6,529 bases of DNA from an uncultured Hyphomicrobiales bacterium (GCA_903916165.1 CAIWVR010000617.1:1-6529); one strand, 5' to 3'; counted from the stretch's first letter, positions 1-6,340 are shown. The notes: a model not told the origin generated them from the sequence alone. Numbers and translations are program-made.

Positions 1-1152
1 ATGGCCGATGAACTGGTCCGGATAGGGATCGTCCGGGTTGATGACATAGGAGATTTTTCCGGCCAGCGCCCGCACGCGCGGATCGTGGATGCTCTCCTCG
101 GTGAACTGCCCGAGACCCGCCTTGCCTTCGAGAAATCCGAGCGCCATGCAGACCGGCGTCGAGAATTTCGCGGCATAGGGCGTCTTCGGATTGTGCTTGA
201 CGTTCAGCGGCTCCCACAGGCGATGCACCGTGCCCTCACCGACATCGCACTGGATGGACACAATGTCGTCGGCGGCCACGCCCTCCTTTGCAAGGGCGAT
301 GGCGCAGTCAATGAAGGGCTGCGTCATGGTTCCGCAGGCATAGGGCTTGAAGACGATGTCGTCGATCACCCAGCGGTGACCAAGCTCGTTCAGCAGCAGG
401 TCGAAGGCGGGTTTGCGCGACGGCGCGAAAGCATGGAAGAAGCCATGCGACCCTTCAAACACCGTGCGCGGACCCAGAAAACCGGCCCGCGCCATCAGCG
501 CCGCGCGGATGCCCGATTGCGCCGCCCAGCCCGCGTGCATGCGCTTGGTCCAGGTGCCTTCCGCCAGATATTCGATGATGCCGGACGCCATCGACCCGGC
601 GATGCCGAGCGCATCGACAGTTTGTTTTTTGTTGAGCCCCAGCGCGACCGAACAGGCGGCGGCGGCGGCCATCGTGCCGATGACGGCGGTGGGATGAAAG
701 CCCGCCTTGTGGATCGCCTTGGGCGTCACGAGGCTGAGACGGCAGAGCAGTTCCGCGCCATAGGCGGTTGCGAGAAGCAGCCGGTCGCCGGGAATGTTTT
801 CCAGCTCGCAGATCGCCATGACGGCGGGCACGACGACGGCACCGGAATGCACCGGGCCGCCTTCAAACGTGTCGTCATAATCCTCGCCATGTGCCGCCGT
901 GCCGTTGATGAGGGCGGCGCTGAAGGGATCGAAGCCGCGCGCATGGCCGATGGCTGTGGCGTCGCCCGGACCGGATGCGGCGATGACCGCCTGCACATAA
1001 GGCTCGTTGCGCGCGGAAATGCAGAGGCCCGCCACATCGAGCACGATGCGGCGCGTCATCTCGACGGTTTCGGCGGACAGATGGGAAATCTCCGCGCCGA
1101 CCAGCCAGTCAGCGAGCGTTTCGGCGATGGGTGTCGTGATCTCGTGTGTCAT
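1..1152 (-). CDS. MmgE/PrpD family protein (2-methylcitrate dehydratase-like), C-terminus cut by window edge
   Basis: The minus strand is open from an ATG at 1152 to base 1, giving 384 residues without a stop. The family usually has about 450, so roughly the last 60-70 are missing. Hallmarks are HGEDYDDT at residues 88-95, then H102 in GGPVHSG with VVPAVMA after it, KAGFHPTAVIGT at 149-160 and TKRMHAGWAAQSG at 202-214. These match the active-site blocks of MmgE/PrpD enzymes, which include 2-methylcitrate dehydratase and cis-aconitate decarboxylase and mostly dehydrate, isomerise or decarboxylate carboxylic acids. The enzyme has no signal peptide and should be cytoplasmic. Its ATG overlaps the tctA stop as ATGA, so it is the fourth gene of the transporter operon and probably acts on the imported carboxylate. 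A later block reads KPYACGTMTQPFID (269-282), where many relatives have a histidine near the Q. The exact substrate is unknown, so no gene symbol is given. Confidence 0.93.
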   Translation of the reverse strand, partial: MTHEITTPIAETLADWLVGAEISHLSAETVEMTRRIVLDVAGLCISARNEPYVQAVIAASGPGDATAIGHARGFDPFSAALINGTAAHGEDYDDTFEGGPVHSGAVVVPAVMAICELENIPGDRLLLATAYGAELLCRLSLVTPKAIHKAGFHPTAVIGTMAAAAACSVALGLNKKQTVDALGIAGSMASGIIEYLAEGTWTKRMHAGWAAQSGIRAALMARAGFLGPRTVFEGSHGFFHAFAPSRKPAFDLLLNELGHRWVIDDIVFKPYACGTMTQPFIDCAIALAKEGVAADDIVSIQCDVGEGTVHRLWEPLNVKHNPKTPYAAKFSTPVCMALGFLEGKAGLGQFTEESIHDPRVRALAGKISYVINPDDPYPDQFIGH

Positions 1153-2645
1153 GCGGCTTTCAATTCCGGTTTCCTGCTGTCACGGAAGTGGCGGACAAGG
1201 GAGATGATGATGAAGATCGCCGCCAGCGCGAGCAGCGTCGCGGAGATCGGATCTTCGGCAAAGATCATGTGGTCACCATCCGACAGGACAAGCGCGCGGC
1301 GGTAGTTCGACTCGACCATGAAACCGAGCACCACGCCGAGCACCATCGGCAGCGTCGGGATGCGGAAATATTTCATCCCGTAGCCGATGACGCCGAAGGC
1401 GAGCGCAATGCCGACGTGGAAGAGCGAATTGTGGATGGCATAGACGCCCGACAGCACCAGCGCAAAGATGAAAGCCATCAGATAATGCTTCGGGCGGTTC
1501 ACCAGCCAGATGCACGGGCGCAGGATGAGATAGGCGACGATGAGCAGCGCGAAAAGCGAGATCACCTTGCCGGCGTAGAGGCCCATCACGACGTCATAAT
1601 GCTTGGTGAACAGCATCGGTCCCGGCGTCATGCCATGGATCAGGAAGCCGCCGAGCAGCACCGCCGCCGAATTCGAGCCGGGGATGCCCAGACCCAGCAT
1701 CGGGATGAGCGCGGTCGCCGACACCGAACCATTGGCGGCTTCCGGCGCGGCAATGCCTTCGGGCGAGCCGTGTCCGAATTCCTCCGGTGTCTTCGACCAC
1801 CGCTTGGCCTCATTGTAGGAGAGAAAGGCCGCAATGGTGCCGCCGCCGCCGGGCGTCAACCCCTCGATGAACCCGATACAGGCACCGATGACCTGCGACA
1901 CGCGCAGCCGCGCGCGCATCAGGGCGTCGGGCATTTTGATCGAGGCATCGTTGGTGTTGGTCTGCTGCCAGCCCGGCTGGCTCGCCTGCTCCAGCAATTC
2001 GGCCACGGCGTAAATGCCGACCATCACCAGGATCGGCGGAATGCCCGACAGCAGTTCCGGATCGTCAAAGGTGAAGCGGTTGTTGCCGGTCACCGGATCT
2101 GTGCCCACCGTCGCGATCATCAGGCCGATGAACCCCGCCATCATGCCCTTGATCAGGGATTCCCCCGCCAGCGAGGCGATGACGCTGAGGCCCAACACGC
2201 CCAGCCCCACATAGGAGGTCGGCTGGAAGGCCAGCGCGACGTTGGCGAGCGGTTGGGTGAGCGCGACCAGCAGGATGACGCCGAAGGTCGATCCCAGCAG
2301 AGTCGAATAGAGCGAAATGCCAAGCGCCTCGCCCGCCCTGCCTTGCTCCTTCATGGCGTAACCGTCGATGACCGTGGCCGCGGCGGAATTGGTGCCGGGC
2401 GTGCGGATGAGAATGGCGGGGATCGAGCCGCCATATTCCGCGCCGAGATAGGTGGAGGCGAGCAGCACCACGGCGGCGGTGGGGTCCGCCCCATAGGTGA
2501 AGGGCAGCAGCAGCGCCATGGTAATCGACGGGGAAATGCCGGGCAGCGCCCCACCCAGAATGCCCCAGGCGATGCCGGCAAAGGCCGCGGGAATGATCAT
2601 TGGCGAGGCGACGAGAGCCCCGAACATGGCGGGCAAATCGATCAT
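1149..2645 (-). CDS. tctA: TctA, large membrane subunit of a tripartite tricarboxylate transporter
   Basis: This 498-residue protein is the usual TctA length. It is very hydrophobic, with many predicted membrane helices. TctA is the main permease subunit of TTT transporters, which use an ion gradient together with a periplasmic binding protein. Family blocks are clear: GGALPGISPSITMALLLPFT (31-50), YLGAEYGGSIPAILIRTPGT (66-85), GFIEGLTPGGGGTIAAFLSY (258-277), GHGSPEGIAAPEAANGS (291-307) and GLGIPGSNSAAVLLGG (318-333) followed by HGMTPGPMLF. The frame is open upstream to 2903, but that extension is arginine-rich and lies inside tctB in another frame. MIDLPAMFGA at 2645 is the natural start. 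Its ATG overlaps the tctB stop by four bases, and its own TGA overlaps the next gene's ATG the same way. The ANGS in block four departs slightly from the ANNA I expect in relatives. Confidence 0.97.
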   Translation of the reverse strand: MIDLPAMFGALVASPMIIPAAFAGIAWGILGGALPGISPSITMALLLPFTYGADPTAAVVLLASTYLGAEYGGSIPAILIRTPGTNSAAATVIDGYAMKEQGRAGEALGISLYSTLLGSTFGVILLVALTQPLANVALAFQPTSYVGLGVLGLSVIASLAGESLIKGMMAGFIGLMIATVGTDPVTGNNRFTFDDPELLSGIPPILVMVGIYAVAELLEQASQPGWQQTNTNDASIKMPDALMRARLRVSQVIGACIGFIEGLTPGGGGTIAAFLSYNEAKRWSKTPEEFGHGSPEGIAAPEAANGSVSATALIPMLGLGIPGSNSAAVLLGGFLIHGMTPGPMLFTKHYDVVMGLYAGKVISLFALLIVAYLILRPCIWLVNRPKHYLMAFIFALVLSGVYAIHNSLFHVGIALAFGVIGYGMKYFRIPTLPMVLGVVLGFMVESNYRRALVLSDGDHMIFAEDPISATLLALAAIFIIISLVRHFRDSRKPELKAA

Positions 2646-3127
2646 CTCTGCATTCCCGAAATAACGTCGGGCCAGATCCCGGCGGGTTGGCCGATATGCA
2701 GGAGAAAAACGAAGACGAACCACAGGCCCAGCGCGCCAAGCGCGGCGATGATCGCCAGCCGCAGGGAGATCTGCCCGCCGCCATAAAGCGAGCCGGCACC
2801 GATCACAAGCGCGATGGCCAGCGGATAGCCAAGCCACGGCACCAGAGCGACATAGGCGACGCCGATGACCAGCACGCCGAGCGCGCGGCGCAGGGCGAAC
2901 CATTCCTCGGCCGCAGGACGCGACGTTCCGGCCATGGCCGGACGCAGAACCAGGGCGCGCACCATCAGCAAGGCGGAGAAGCCGCCGAGCAGGAGGCCAT
3001 AGATCTTCGGAAGCCCGGCCGGGCCGACCTCGTCGGACAATTGGCTGGCCTGGATGTGTGTCGACATCGCATAATAGGCGATGGCGAAGGTGAGGCCGAT
3101 CAGGCCAGCAGTGAAATCGCGGTTCAT
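2642..3127 (-). CDS. tctB: TctB, small membrane subunit of a tripartite tricarboxylate transporter
   Basis: This 161-residue membrane protein is of typical TctB size. Hydrophobic stretches lie at about residues 7-22, 42-60, 81-98, 100-117 and 122-144. This fits the four- to five-helix TctB layout with a polar middle loop (about 61-80). The segment DEVGPAGLPKIYG (32-44) after the first helix matches the family's VGP..P pattern. The C-terminal helix ends in HIGQPAGIWP (144-153), a usual TctB ending. TctB is poorly conserved, so the assignment leans partly on its place between tctC and tctA. The start lies 13 bases after the tctC stop with only a weak ribosome binding site. The TGA overlaps the tctA ATG, which suggests coupled synthesis of the two membrane subunits. 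Confidence 0.93.
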   Translation of the reverse strand: MNRDFTAGLIGLTFAIAYYAMSTHIQASQLSDEVGPAGLPKIYGLLLGGFSALLMVRALVLRPAMAGTSRPAAEEWFALRRALGVLVIGVAYVALVPWLGYPLAIALVIGAGSLYGGGQISLRLAIIAALGALGLWFVFVFLLHIGQPAGIWPDVISGMQR

Positions 3128-3140
3128 GCTTGCGGGAGCC

Positions 3141-4106
3141 TTACTTGATGACGCCGGTCGACTTCAGGAAGTCTTCCGTCTCGTGCCCGAAATCCGCGAC
3201 GAACTTCTTGTAGTCGTCATGGGCGATATAGGCCGGCTGCAGGCCATTCTCGACGTAGATCTTCTTGTAAGCCGGATCGGCGAGGACCTTCTGGACGCCC
3301 TCCTCCCAAGCCTTGATGACCTCGGGCGGCGTGTTCTTCGGGCCAGCGAGACCACGGAACTTGCGAACGGAAACATCGACGCCCTGTTCCCTTGCAGTGG
3401 CGACGTCCGGCAATTGTTCCAGCCGCTTGTCGCCCATCACGGCGAGGACGCGCAGCTTCCCCGCCTCCATCTGGCCGCGGATTTCCTGCATTTCGCCAAT
3501 GCCGATGTCGAGCGTGTGATTGAGCACATTGATCAGCATGTCGCCGCCGCCCTCGAAGGTAACAACCGCCGCGCGCACGCCCGTCGCGCTCTTCATACGC
3601 TCCAGCACCTGGCGTTCCAGCGAGGCAGGATTGGCCGCGCCCCATTTGCCGCGATTGGCCCTGGCGTGGTCGATCACATCCTTCAGCGTCTTGAATTTCG
3701 AATCCGCCGCCGTGTACACGACCTCTGGATCGAAGAAGACATTCACGATCGGCTCAAGATCCTTGTAGGACGCCTCGGGCTTGGACAGCAGCGACGTGTA
3801 GATGAAGGTCGGCGTCGTCGCATAGAACAGGCCACCGTCGGGCCTCGATTTGGCGAGCACAGACATGGCCTTGGCGCCCGAGCCACCGGAAATATTCTCG
3901 ACGGCGAAATTCACCCCCATGGCCCGCGTCAGATGCGGGATCATCTCGCGCAGGAACAGGTCGCTGCCACCGCCGGGGCTGGAATGGGTGGCCAGCATCA
4001 CCGTGTCCCTGGGATATTTGGCGGTCTGCGCGCCAGCTGGCGCAGCACAGACAAGCGCCACGCTGGCGAGCGCAAGCGCAGCAAGGCGCAAGGTCTTCAA
4101 GGACAT
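3141..4106 (-). CDS. tctC: TctC/Bug-family periplasmic solute-binding protein of the tctCBA operon
   Basis: This 321-residue protein captures the carboxylate in the periplasm and delivers it to TctAB. A signal peptide covers residues 1-26: K4 and R7, then a hydrophobic run LAALALASVALVCAA, and a cleavage site after AGA. C20 is not in a good lipobox, so it is probably soluble. Bug-family landmarks are SSPGGGSDLFLREM (42-55), ENISGGSGAKA (70-80), the PDGG turn (89-92), the EGGGDMLINVL block (185-195) for the second ligand loop, and LPDVATAREQGVDV (232-245). The start is ATG 4106, which has GGAGGA at 4114-4119 seven bases upstream. An in-frame TTG at 4121 would add five residues, but it sits on that ribosome binding site and is rejected. 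First gene of the operon, ending in TAA 13 bases before tctB. The ligand cannot be deduced. Confidence 0.96.
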   Translation of the reverse strand: MSLKTLRLAALALASVALVCAAPAGAQTAKYPRDTVMLATHSSPGGGSDLFLREMIPHLTRAMGVNFAVENISGGSGAKAMSVLAKSRPDGGLFYATTPTFIYTSLLSKPEASYKDLEPIVNVFFDPEVVYTAADSKFKTLKDVIDHARANRGKWGAANPASLERQVLERMKSATGVRAAVVTFEGGGDMLINVLNHTLDIGIGEMQEIRGQMEAGKLRVLAVMGDKRLEQLPDVATAREQGVDVSVRKFRGLAGPKNTPPEVIKAWEEGVQKVLADPAYKKIYVENGLQPAYIAHDDYKKFVADFGHETEDFLKSTGVIK

Positions 4107-4113
4107 CGACGTT

Positions 4114-4119
4114 TCCTCC
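4114..4119 (-). promoter_or_regulatory. Ribosome binding site of tctC, decides the start
   Basis: GGAGGA on the minus strand lies seven bases before ATG 4106. It overlaps an alternative in-frame TTG at 4121-4119, so translation should begin at the ATG. This is the strongest Shine-Dalgarno sequence seen in the operon. The downstream genes have weak ones and seem to rely on coupling. Confidence 0.85.
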
Positions 4120-4127
4120 AATTTTCA

Positions 4128-4140
4128 CCGCCTTGGGCGG
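4128..4140 (-). promoter_or_regulatory. Short GC hairpin in the tctC leader
   Basis: CCGCC and GGCGG arms surround a three-base loop, ending nine bases before the tctC ribosome binding site on the minus strand. It would be part of the leader of the predicted transcript. The stem is only five pairs, so it may have no role. There is no run of T residues after it, so it is not an intrinsic terminator. Confidence 0.3.
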
Positions 4141-4171
4141 TCAGGCGGGTCAATGCCAACCTTGATGTGTC

Positions 4172-4185
4172 AATTGTCGACAGTT
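4172..4185. promoter_or_regulatory. Imperfect palindrome, candidate operator over the tctC -10 box
   Basis: AATTGTCGACAGTT is self-complementary at 12 of 14 positions, with centre GTCGAC. Its TTGT..ACAG core resembles the TNGTNNACNA-type sites of FadR-subgroup GntR regulators, which often control carboxylic acid catabolism. It covers the predicted -10 box of the tct operon, a position suited to repression. No regulator gene is in the window, so the link is an inference. Confidence 0.4.
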
Positions 4186-4200
4186 TGCGATTGACGTCAA
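4173..4200 (-). promoter_or_regulatory. Candidate sigma70-type promoter of the tctCBA-prpD-like operon
   Basis: On the minus strand TTGACG (4200-4195, five of six to TTGACA) is followed after 16 bases by GACAAT (4178-4173, four of six to TATAAT). Transcription would start near 4166 and give a leader of about 60 bases before tctC. Both boxes overlap small palindromes that could be operators. The assignment is by eye. A second TTGACA on the same strand (4173-4168) has no good -10 partner. Confidence 0.45.
4191..4200. promoter_or_regulatory. Perfect 10-base palindrome TTGACGTCAA overlapping the tctC -35 box
   Basis: TTGACGTCAA is a perfect palindrome centred 17 bases from the centre of the neighbouring 14-base palindrome. 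It includes the predicted -35 box of the tct operon. It could be a second regulator site or a chance palindrome, since ten-base examples are not rare. Confidence 0.25.
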
Positions 4201-4278
4201 GCCTTGCGGCGCGCCTCGACCTCCAGATAGGCTCCACCAGTTGGCGGATGTCGCACAGCTTTGCGGGGTACTTTCTAA

Positions 4279-4752
4279 ATGGGTCTTCTTTTTGCGGCGG
4301 CTGTCGTGCTTTTCATCGCCGCGCTTGCTCTCCGCTCCGCCCATCCGCAACGCGCTCTGGTCATAGCATGTCTGAGCCTCGCCGGTGCTGCTACCGCGCT
4401 TGCTCTCTTCCTGACCGACCGGGACCGCGATGCGCCGGCCCTTATCGCCACCACCGAGCTGACGCTCAGCGAGGTCGCCCTCTCCACCGACCGCTATGGC
4501 TCCCAATTGACTGGCCACGTCAGAAATGGCTCCGCACGCCGCCTGGGGACGCTCACCCTGGCCATCACCTATCGCCAATGCGCGCCAGACGGCACCTGCA
4601 AAGTCCTGGGCACCGAGACGCCGCGCCTGTTCCTCGCCTTGCCGCCCGGGCAGACGGGCAGCTTCTCGACCCTGCTCACCCAGGGTGCCTCCATCGCCCT
4701 GCCCGGTGTCGCCTGGGATTGCGCCATCGCCTCCGCCCAGACTGATTTTTGA
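4279..4752 (+). CDS. Small two-helix membrane protein of unknown function, possible FxLYD-like domain
   Basis: This 157-residue protein has hydrophobic segments at about 2-18 and 26-45 joined by a short RSAHPQR loop. A C-terminal domain of about 110 residues follows. That domain looks beta-rich: LTGHVRNGSARRLGTLTL (77-94), then CAPDGTCKVLG (101-111) and LALPPGQTGSFST (119-131). The order GHVRN - TLTLAITY - LPPGQTGSF follows the G-x-V-x-N ... L-x-PG-x-x-x-F layout of FxLYD-type extracytoplasmic domains. The match is from memory and weak. C101, C107 and C148 could form disulphides if the domain is outside the membrane. The ribosome binding site is poor (GCGGGG about 11 bases upstream). The gene is divergent from tctC and 95 bases before the next coding start. 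Codon use and GC-rich third positions look like the neighbours, which supports a real gene. Function is unknown. Confidence 0.75.
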   Translation: MGLLFAAAVVLFIAALALRSAHPQRALVIACLSLAGAATALALFLTDRDRDAPALIATTELTLSEVALSTDRYGSQLTGHVRNGSARRLGTLTLAITYRQCAPDGTCKVLGTETPRLFLALPPGQTGSFSTLLTQGASIALPGVAWDCAIASAQTDF

Positions 4753-4775
4753 CGCGCGCGGTTCGGAAATCTCAT

Positions 4776-4804
4776 TTGACTCACCCCTGTCTGCGCCTTC
4801 AGAT
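4776..4804 (+). promoter_or_regulatory. Weak promoter candidate before the second solute-binding protein gene
   Basis: TTGACT (4776-4781, five of six to the -35 consensus) is followed after 17 bases by TCAGAT (4799-4804), only three of six to the -10 consensus. It lies in the 95-base gap between the small membrane protein gene and the solute-binding protein gene. It would allow separate expression of the latter pair. The evidence is weak. Confidence 0.22.
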
Positions 4805-4847
4805 GCGGCCCAAGCGTCGCAGTACGACTGCCATTGGGGAGACACAG

Positions 4848-5795
4848 ATGAAACGCATCGCGGGCGCATTCGCCGCATTCGGACTGCTGATGAGCGCGGC
4901 ACACGCGCAAAGCCAGGCCAATCTGAACCTGATCGTCGGCTTCGCGCCGGGCGGCTCGGCCGATTCCATCGCGCGCATCATCGGCGCGCGGATGCAGGAA
5001 AAGACCGGCCGCAATGTCGTCACCGAAAACCGTCCCGGTGCCGGTGCCAACATTGCGACCAAGGCGGTCATCAACGCCACGCCTGACGGCAACATGCTGC
5101 TGGTCACCACGGCCGCCCTGCCGATCAACGAGACGCTCTATCGCAATAAGGGCTTTCTCGGCACGTCGCTGAAGCCGATTTCGATCGTCGCGACAACGCC
5201 GGAAGTCTTCGCCATCGGCAAGGCCGATCCGGCCAAGTCTCTGGCGGAATTCGTCGCCAGCCAGAAGGACAAGGAGATCATCTTCGCCACCGCGGGCATC
5301 GGCACGGGATCGCACATCGCGGGCGAATATTTCTTCAAGTTTATCATGAAGGCGAACCCGAAGCACGTTCCGTTCCGCGGCGGACCGGATGCCACCAACG
5401 CGCTGATGGGCGGGCATGTGCCGATGGTCGTCTCGTCGCTGTCAGGCTTTGCCGCCCAGGTCGCCAATGGCGACATTCACGGCCTCGCCATTGCCGCCGA
5501 CGCGCGCAATGACGTCATCAAGAATGTGCCGACCTTCTCGGAGGCTGGTTACCCCGGCTTCACCTCGCTGTCATGGGTCGGCTTCTTCGCGCCTCCCGGC
5601 ACGCCGGCCGCCATCGTGACGGCGCTGAACAAGCAGATCGACGACATCTCGCGTGAACCGGCGATCTCGTCAAAGCTCCGCGCGATCGGCTTTGACCCAT
5701 TGTATGGCGACGTCTCCGCAACCGAAGCCTTCATGGCCAAGGAATATGTTGAATGGAAAAAGCGCGTCGAAGCGCTCGATCTCAAAGTCGAATAA
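4848..5795 (+). CDS. Second TctC/Bug-family periplasmic solute-binding protein, without its own TctAB in view
   Basis: This 315-residue protein starts with a signal peptide (KR, then IAGAFAAFGLLMSAA, cleavage after AHA at residue 20). The Bug/TctC signatures are clear: VGFAPGGSADSIARIIGARM (30-49), ENRPGAGANIATKAV (60-74), TPDGNMLL (78-85), VPFRGGPDATNALMGGHVPM (174-193), VPTFSEAGYPGF (227-238) and FFAPPGTPAAIVTALN (246-261). These are closer to the family pattern than those of the operon's TctC. The frame is open upstream to 4749, but ATG 4848 has GGGGAG at 4836-4841 six bases before it and begins the signal peptide, so it is chosen. The role is extracytoplasmic binding of an organic acid or similar small molecule. 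It may feed the adjacent TctAB, a permease elsewhere, or a sensor. The next gene starts 10 bases after its TAA, so the two are probably co-transcribed. Confidence 0.95.
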   Translation: MKRIAGAFAAFGLLMSAAHAQSQANLNLIVGFAPGGSADSIARIIGARMQEKTGRNVVTENRPGAGANIATKAVINATPDGNMLLVTTAALPINETLYRNKGFLGTSLKPISIVATTPEVFAIGKADPAKSLAEFVASQKDKEIIFATAGIGTGSHIAGEYFFKFIMKANPKHVPFRGGPDATNALMGGHVPMVVSSLSGFAAQVANGDIHGLAIAADARNDVIKNVPTFSEAGYPGFTSLSWVGFFAPPGTPAAIVTALNKQIDDISREPAISSKLRAIGFDPLYGDVSATEAFMAKEYVEWKKRVEALDLKVE

Positions 5796-5805
5796 GGGAA
5801 AAGCG

Positions 5806-6231
5806 ATGTCGATCAGCGATACGATCCGCAAGCTCGTCTACAATGCCTGGGACGACGGCTATCCCTGCATGCTCGCCACGGAAGGCGAGCATGGACCCAA
5901 CATCAGCCCCAAGGGTTCGATGATGGTGTTCGACGATGACCATCTCGCCTATTGGGAGCGCTCGAAGAAAGCTGCCTATGCCAACCTGACGAAAGATGCC
6001 CGTGTCTGCGTGATGTACGGCAATTTCGCCGTGCAGCGCGCCGGTCCTCTTGAATCCGGCTTCCTGCGCTTCTACGGCGTGGCGGAACTGCATGAGAGCG
6101 GCCCGATCCGCGAGGCGATCTTCGCGCGACTCACCCCGCGCGAGCAGACGCATGTCGGTGCCGACACCGGCATCGGCGTGCTGATCAAGATCACACGCGC
6201 GGAGGACGTGCGCGGCAAGCCGCTCGGGTAG
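5806..6231 (+). CDS. Pyridoxamine 5'-phosphate oxidase-like FMN-binding split-barrel protein, copy 1
   Basis: This 141-residue cytoplasmic protein has the PNPOx-like split-barrel pattern. An N-terminal helix (ISDTIRKLVYNAWDDG) precedes strands CMLATEGEHGPNISPKGSMM (21-40) and VFDDDHLAYWERSKKAAYAN (41-60). Then come VCVMYGNF (67-74), FLRFYGVAEL (86-95) and a C-terminal strand GVLIKITRAEDV (124-135). The P-x-x-SPKG-x-M segment and the S/K residues before YANL are typical FMN-phosphate contacts in such families. Many members are flavin reductases or flavin/haem-binding stress proteins rather than vitamin B6 enzymes, so the reaction is left open. ATG 5806 follows AAGGGA (5795-5800), which overlaps the TAA of the preceding gene. 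The frame extends back to 5653 but only by reading out of frame through that gene. A near-identical copy faces it at 6340-6529. Confidence 0.9.
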   Translation: MSISDTIRKLVYNAWDDGYPCMLATEGEHGPNISPKGSMMVFDDDHLAYWERSKKAAYANLTKDARVCVMYGNFAVQRAGPLESGFLRFYGVAELHESGPIREAIFARLTPREQTHVGADTGIGVLIKITRAEDVRGKPLG

Positions 6232-6255
6232 TCACCCCTGAGCGAGCATCTATCA

Positions 6256-6340
6256 GCATCGTCACTGCGAGCGGAGCGAAGCCGACAGTCTCCCGAAGAT
6301 GGATTGCCGCGTCGCCTTCGACTCCTCGCAATGATGATGC
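6256..6340. repeat. Dispersed palindromic element between convergent genes, possible bidirectional terminator
   Basis: An imperfect inverted repeat has a left arm at 6256-6286 and a right arm at 6311-6340, with about 24 bases between. Both arms, read inward, begin GCATC.TCA.TGCGAG and continue with a CGAAG.CGAC-like stretch. The TGCGAG ... CTCGCA ends and the internal GGATTGC resemble a palindromic repeat I recall as scattered in intergenic regions of Bradyrhizobium-type alphaproteobacteria. A transcript from either strand could fold into a long stem, so it may end transcription of both genes. There is no clear T-run. The last base of the right arm is the final base of the facing gene's stop codon. 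Confidence 0.65.

Noticed and set aside
1..1305. A 434-codon open frame on the plus strand opposite the MmgE/PrpD gene
   Set aside because: It is the antisense shadow of a well-conserved enzyme and its translation has no domain pattern.
1146..2786. A 546-codon open frame on the plus strand opposite tctA
   Set aside because: The translation is rich in R, H, D, E and Q with no family pattern, and it mirrors the codon bias of the GC-rich tctA gene. The minus strand gives a full TctA with all motifs.
2646..2903. An N-terminal extension of TctA by 86 residues
   Set aside because: The extension is arginine-rich, lies within tctB in another frame, and does not look like TctA. The ATG at 2645 matches the family start and the ATGA overlap.
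3081..4745. A 554-codon open frame on the plus strand spanning tctC, the intergenic region and the next gene
   Set aside because: It is antisense to a clear TctC with signal peptide and runs out of frame through the following gene. It has no recognisable domain.
4749..4847. A longer N-terminus for the second solute-binding protein
   Set aside because: The extra 33 residues precede a good signal peptide, and the ATG at 4848 has a good ribosome binding site.
5653..5805. A longer N-terminus for the split-barrel protein
   Set aside because: It would overlap the solute-binding protein gene by over 140 bases in another frame. ATG 5806 has a ribosome binding site and matches the family's usual beginning.
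5782..6153. A 123-codon open frame on the minus strand opposite the split-barrel gene
   Set aside because: Antisense shadow. The plus-strand reading is confirmed by the second gene copy, whose differences fall mostly at its third codon positions.
6246..6260. A short direct repeat AGCATC...AGCATC just before the palindrome
   Set aside because: Two six-base copies are expected by chance, and nothing else marks an insertion target or attachment site.
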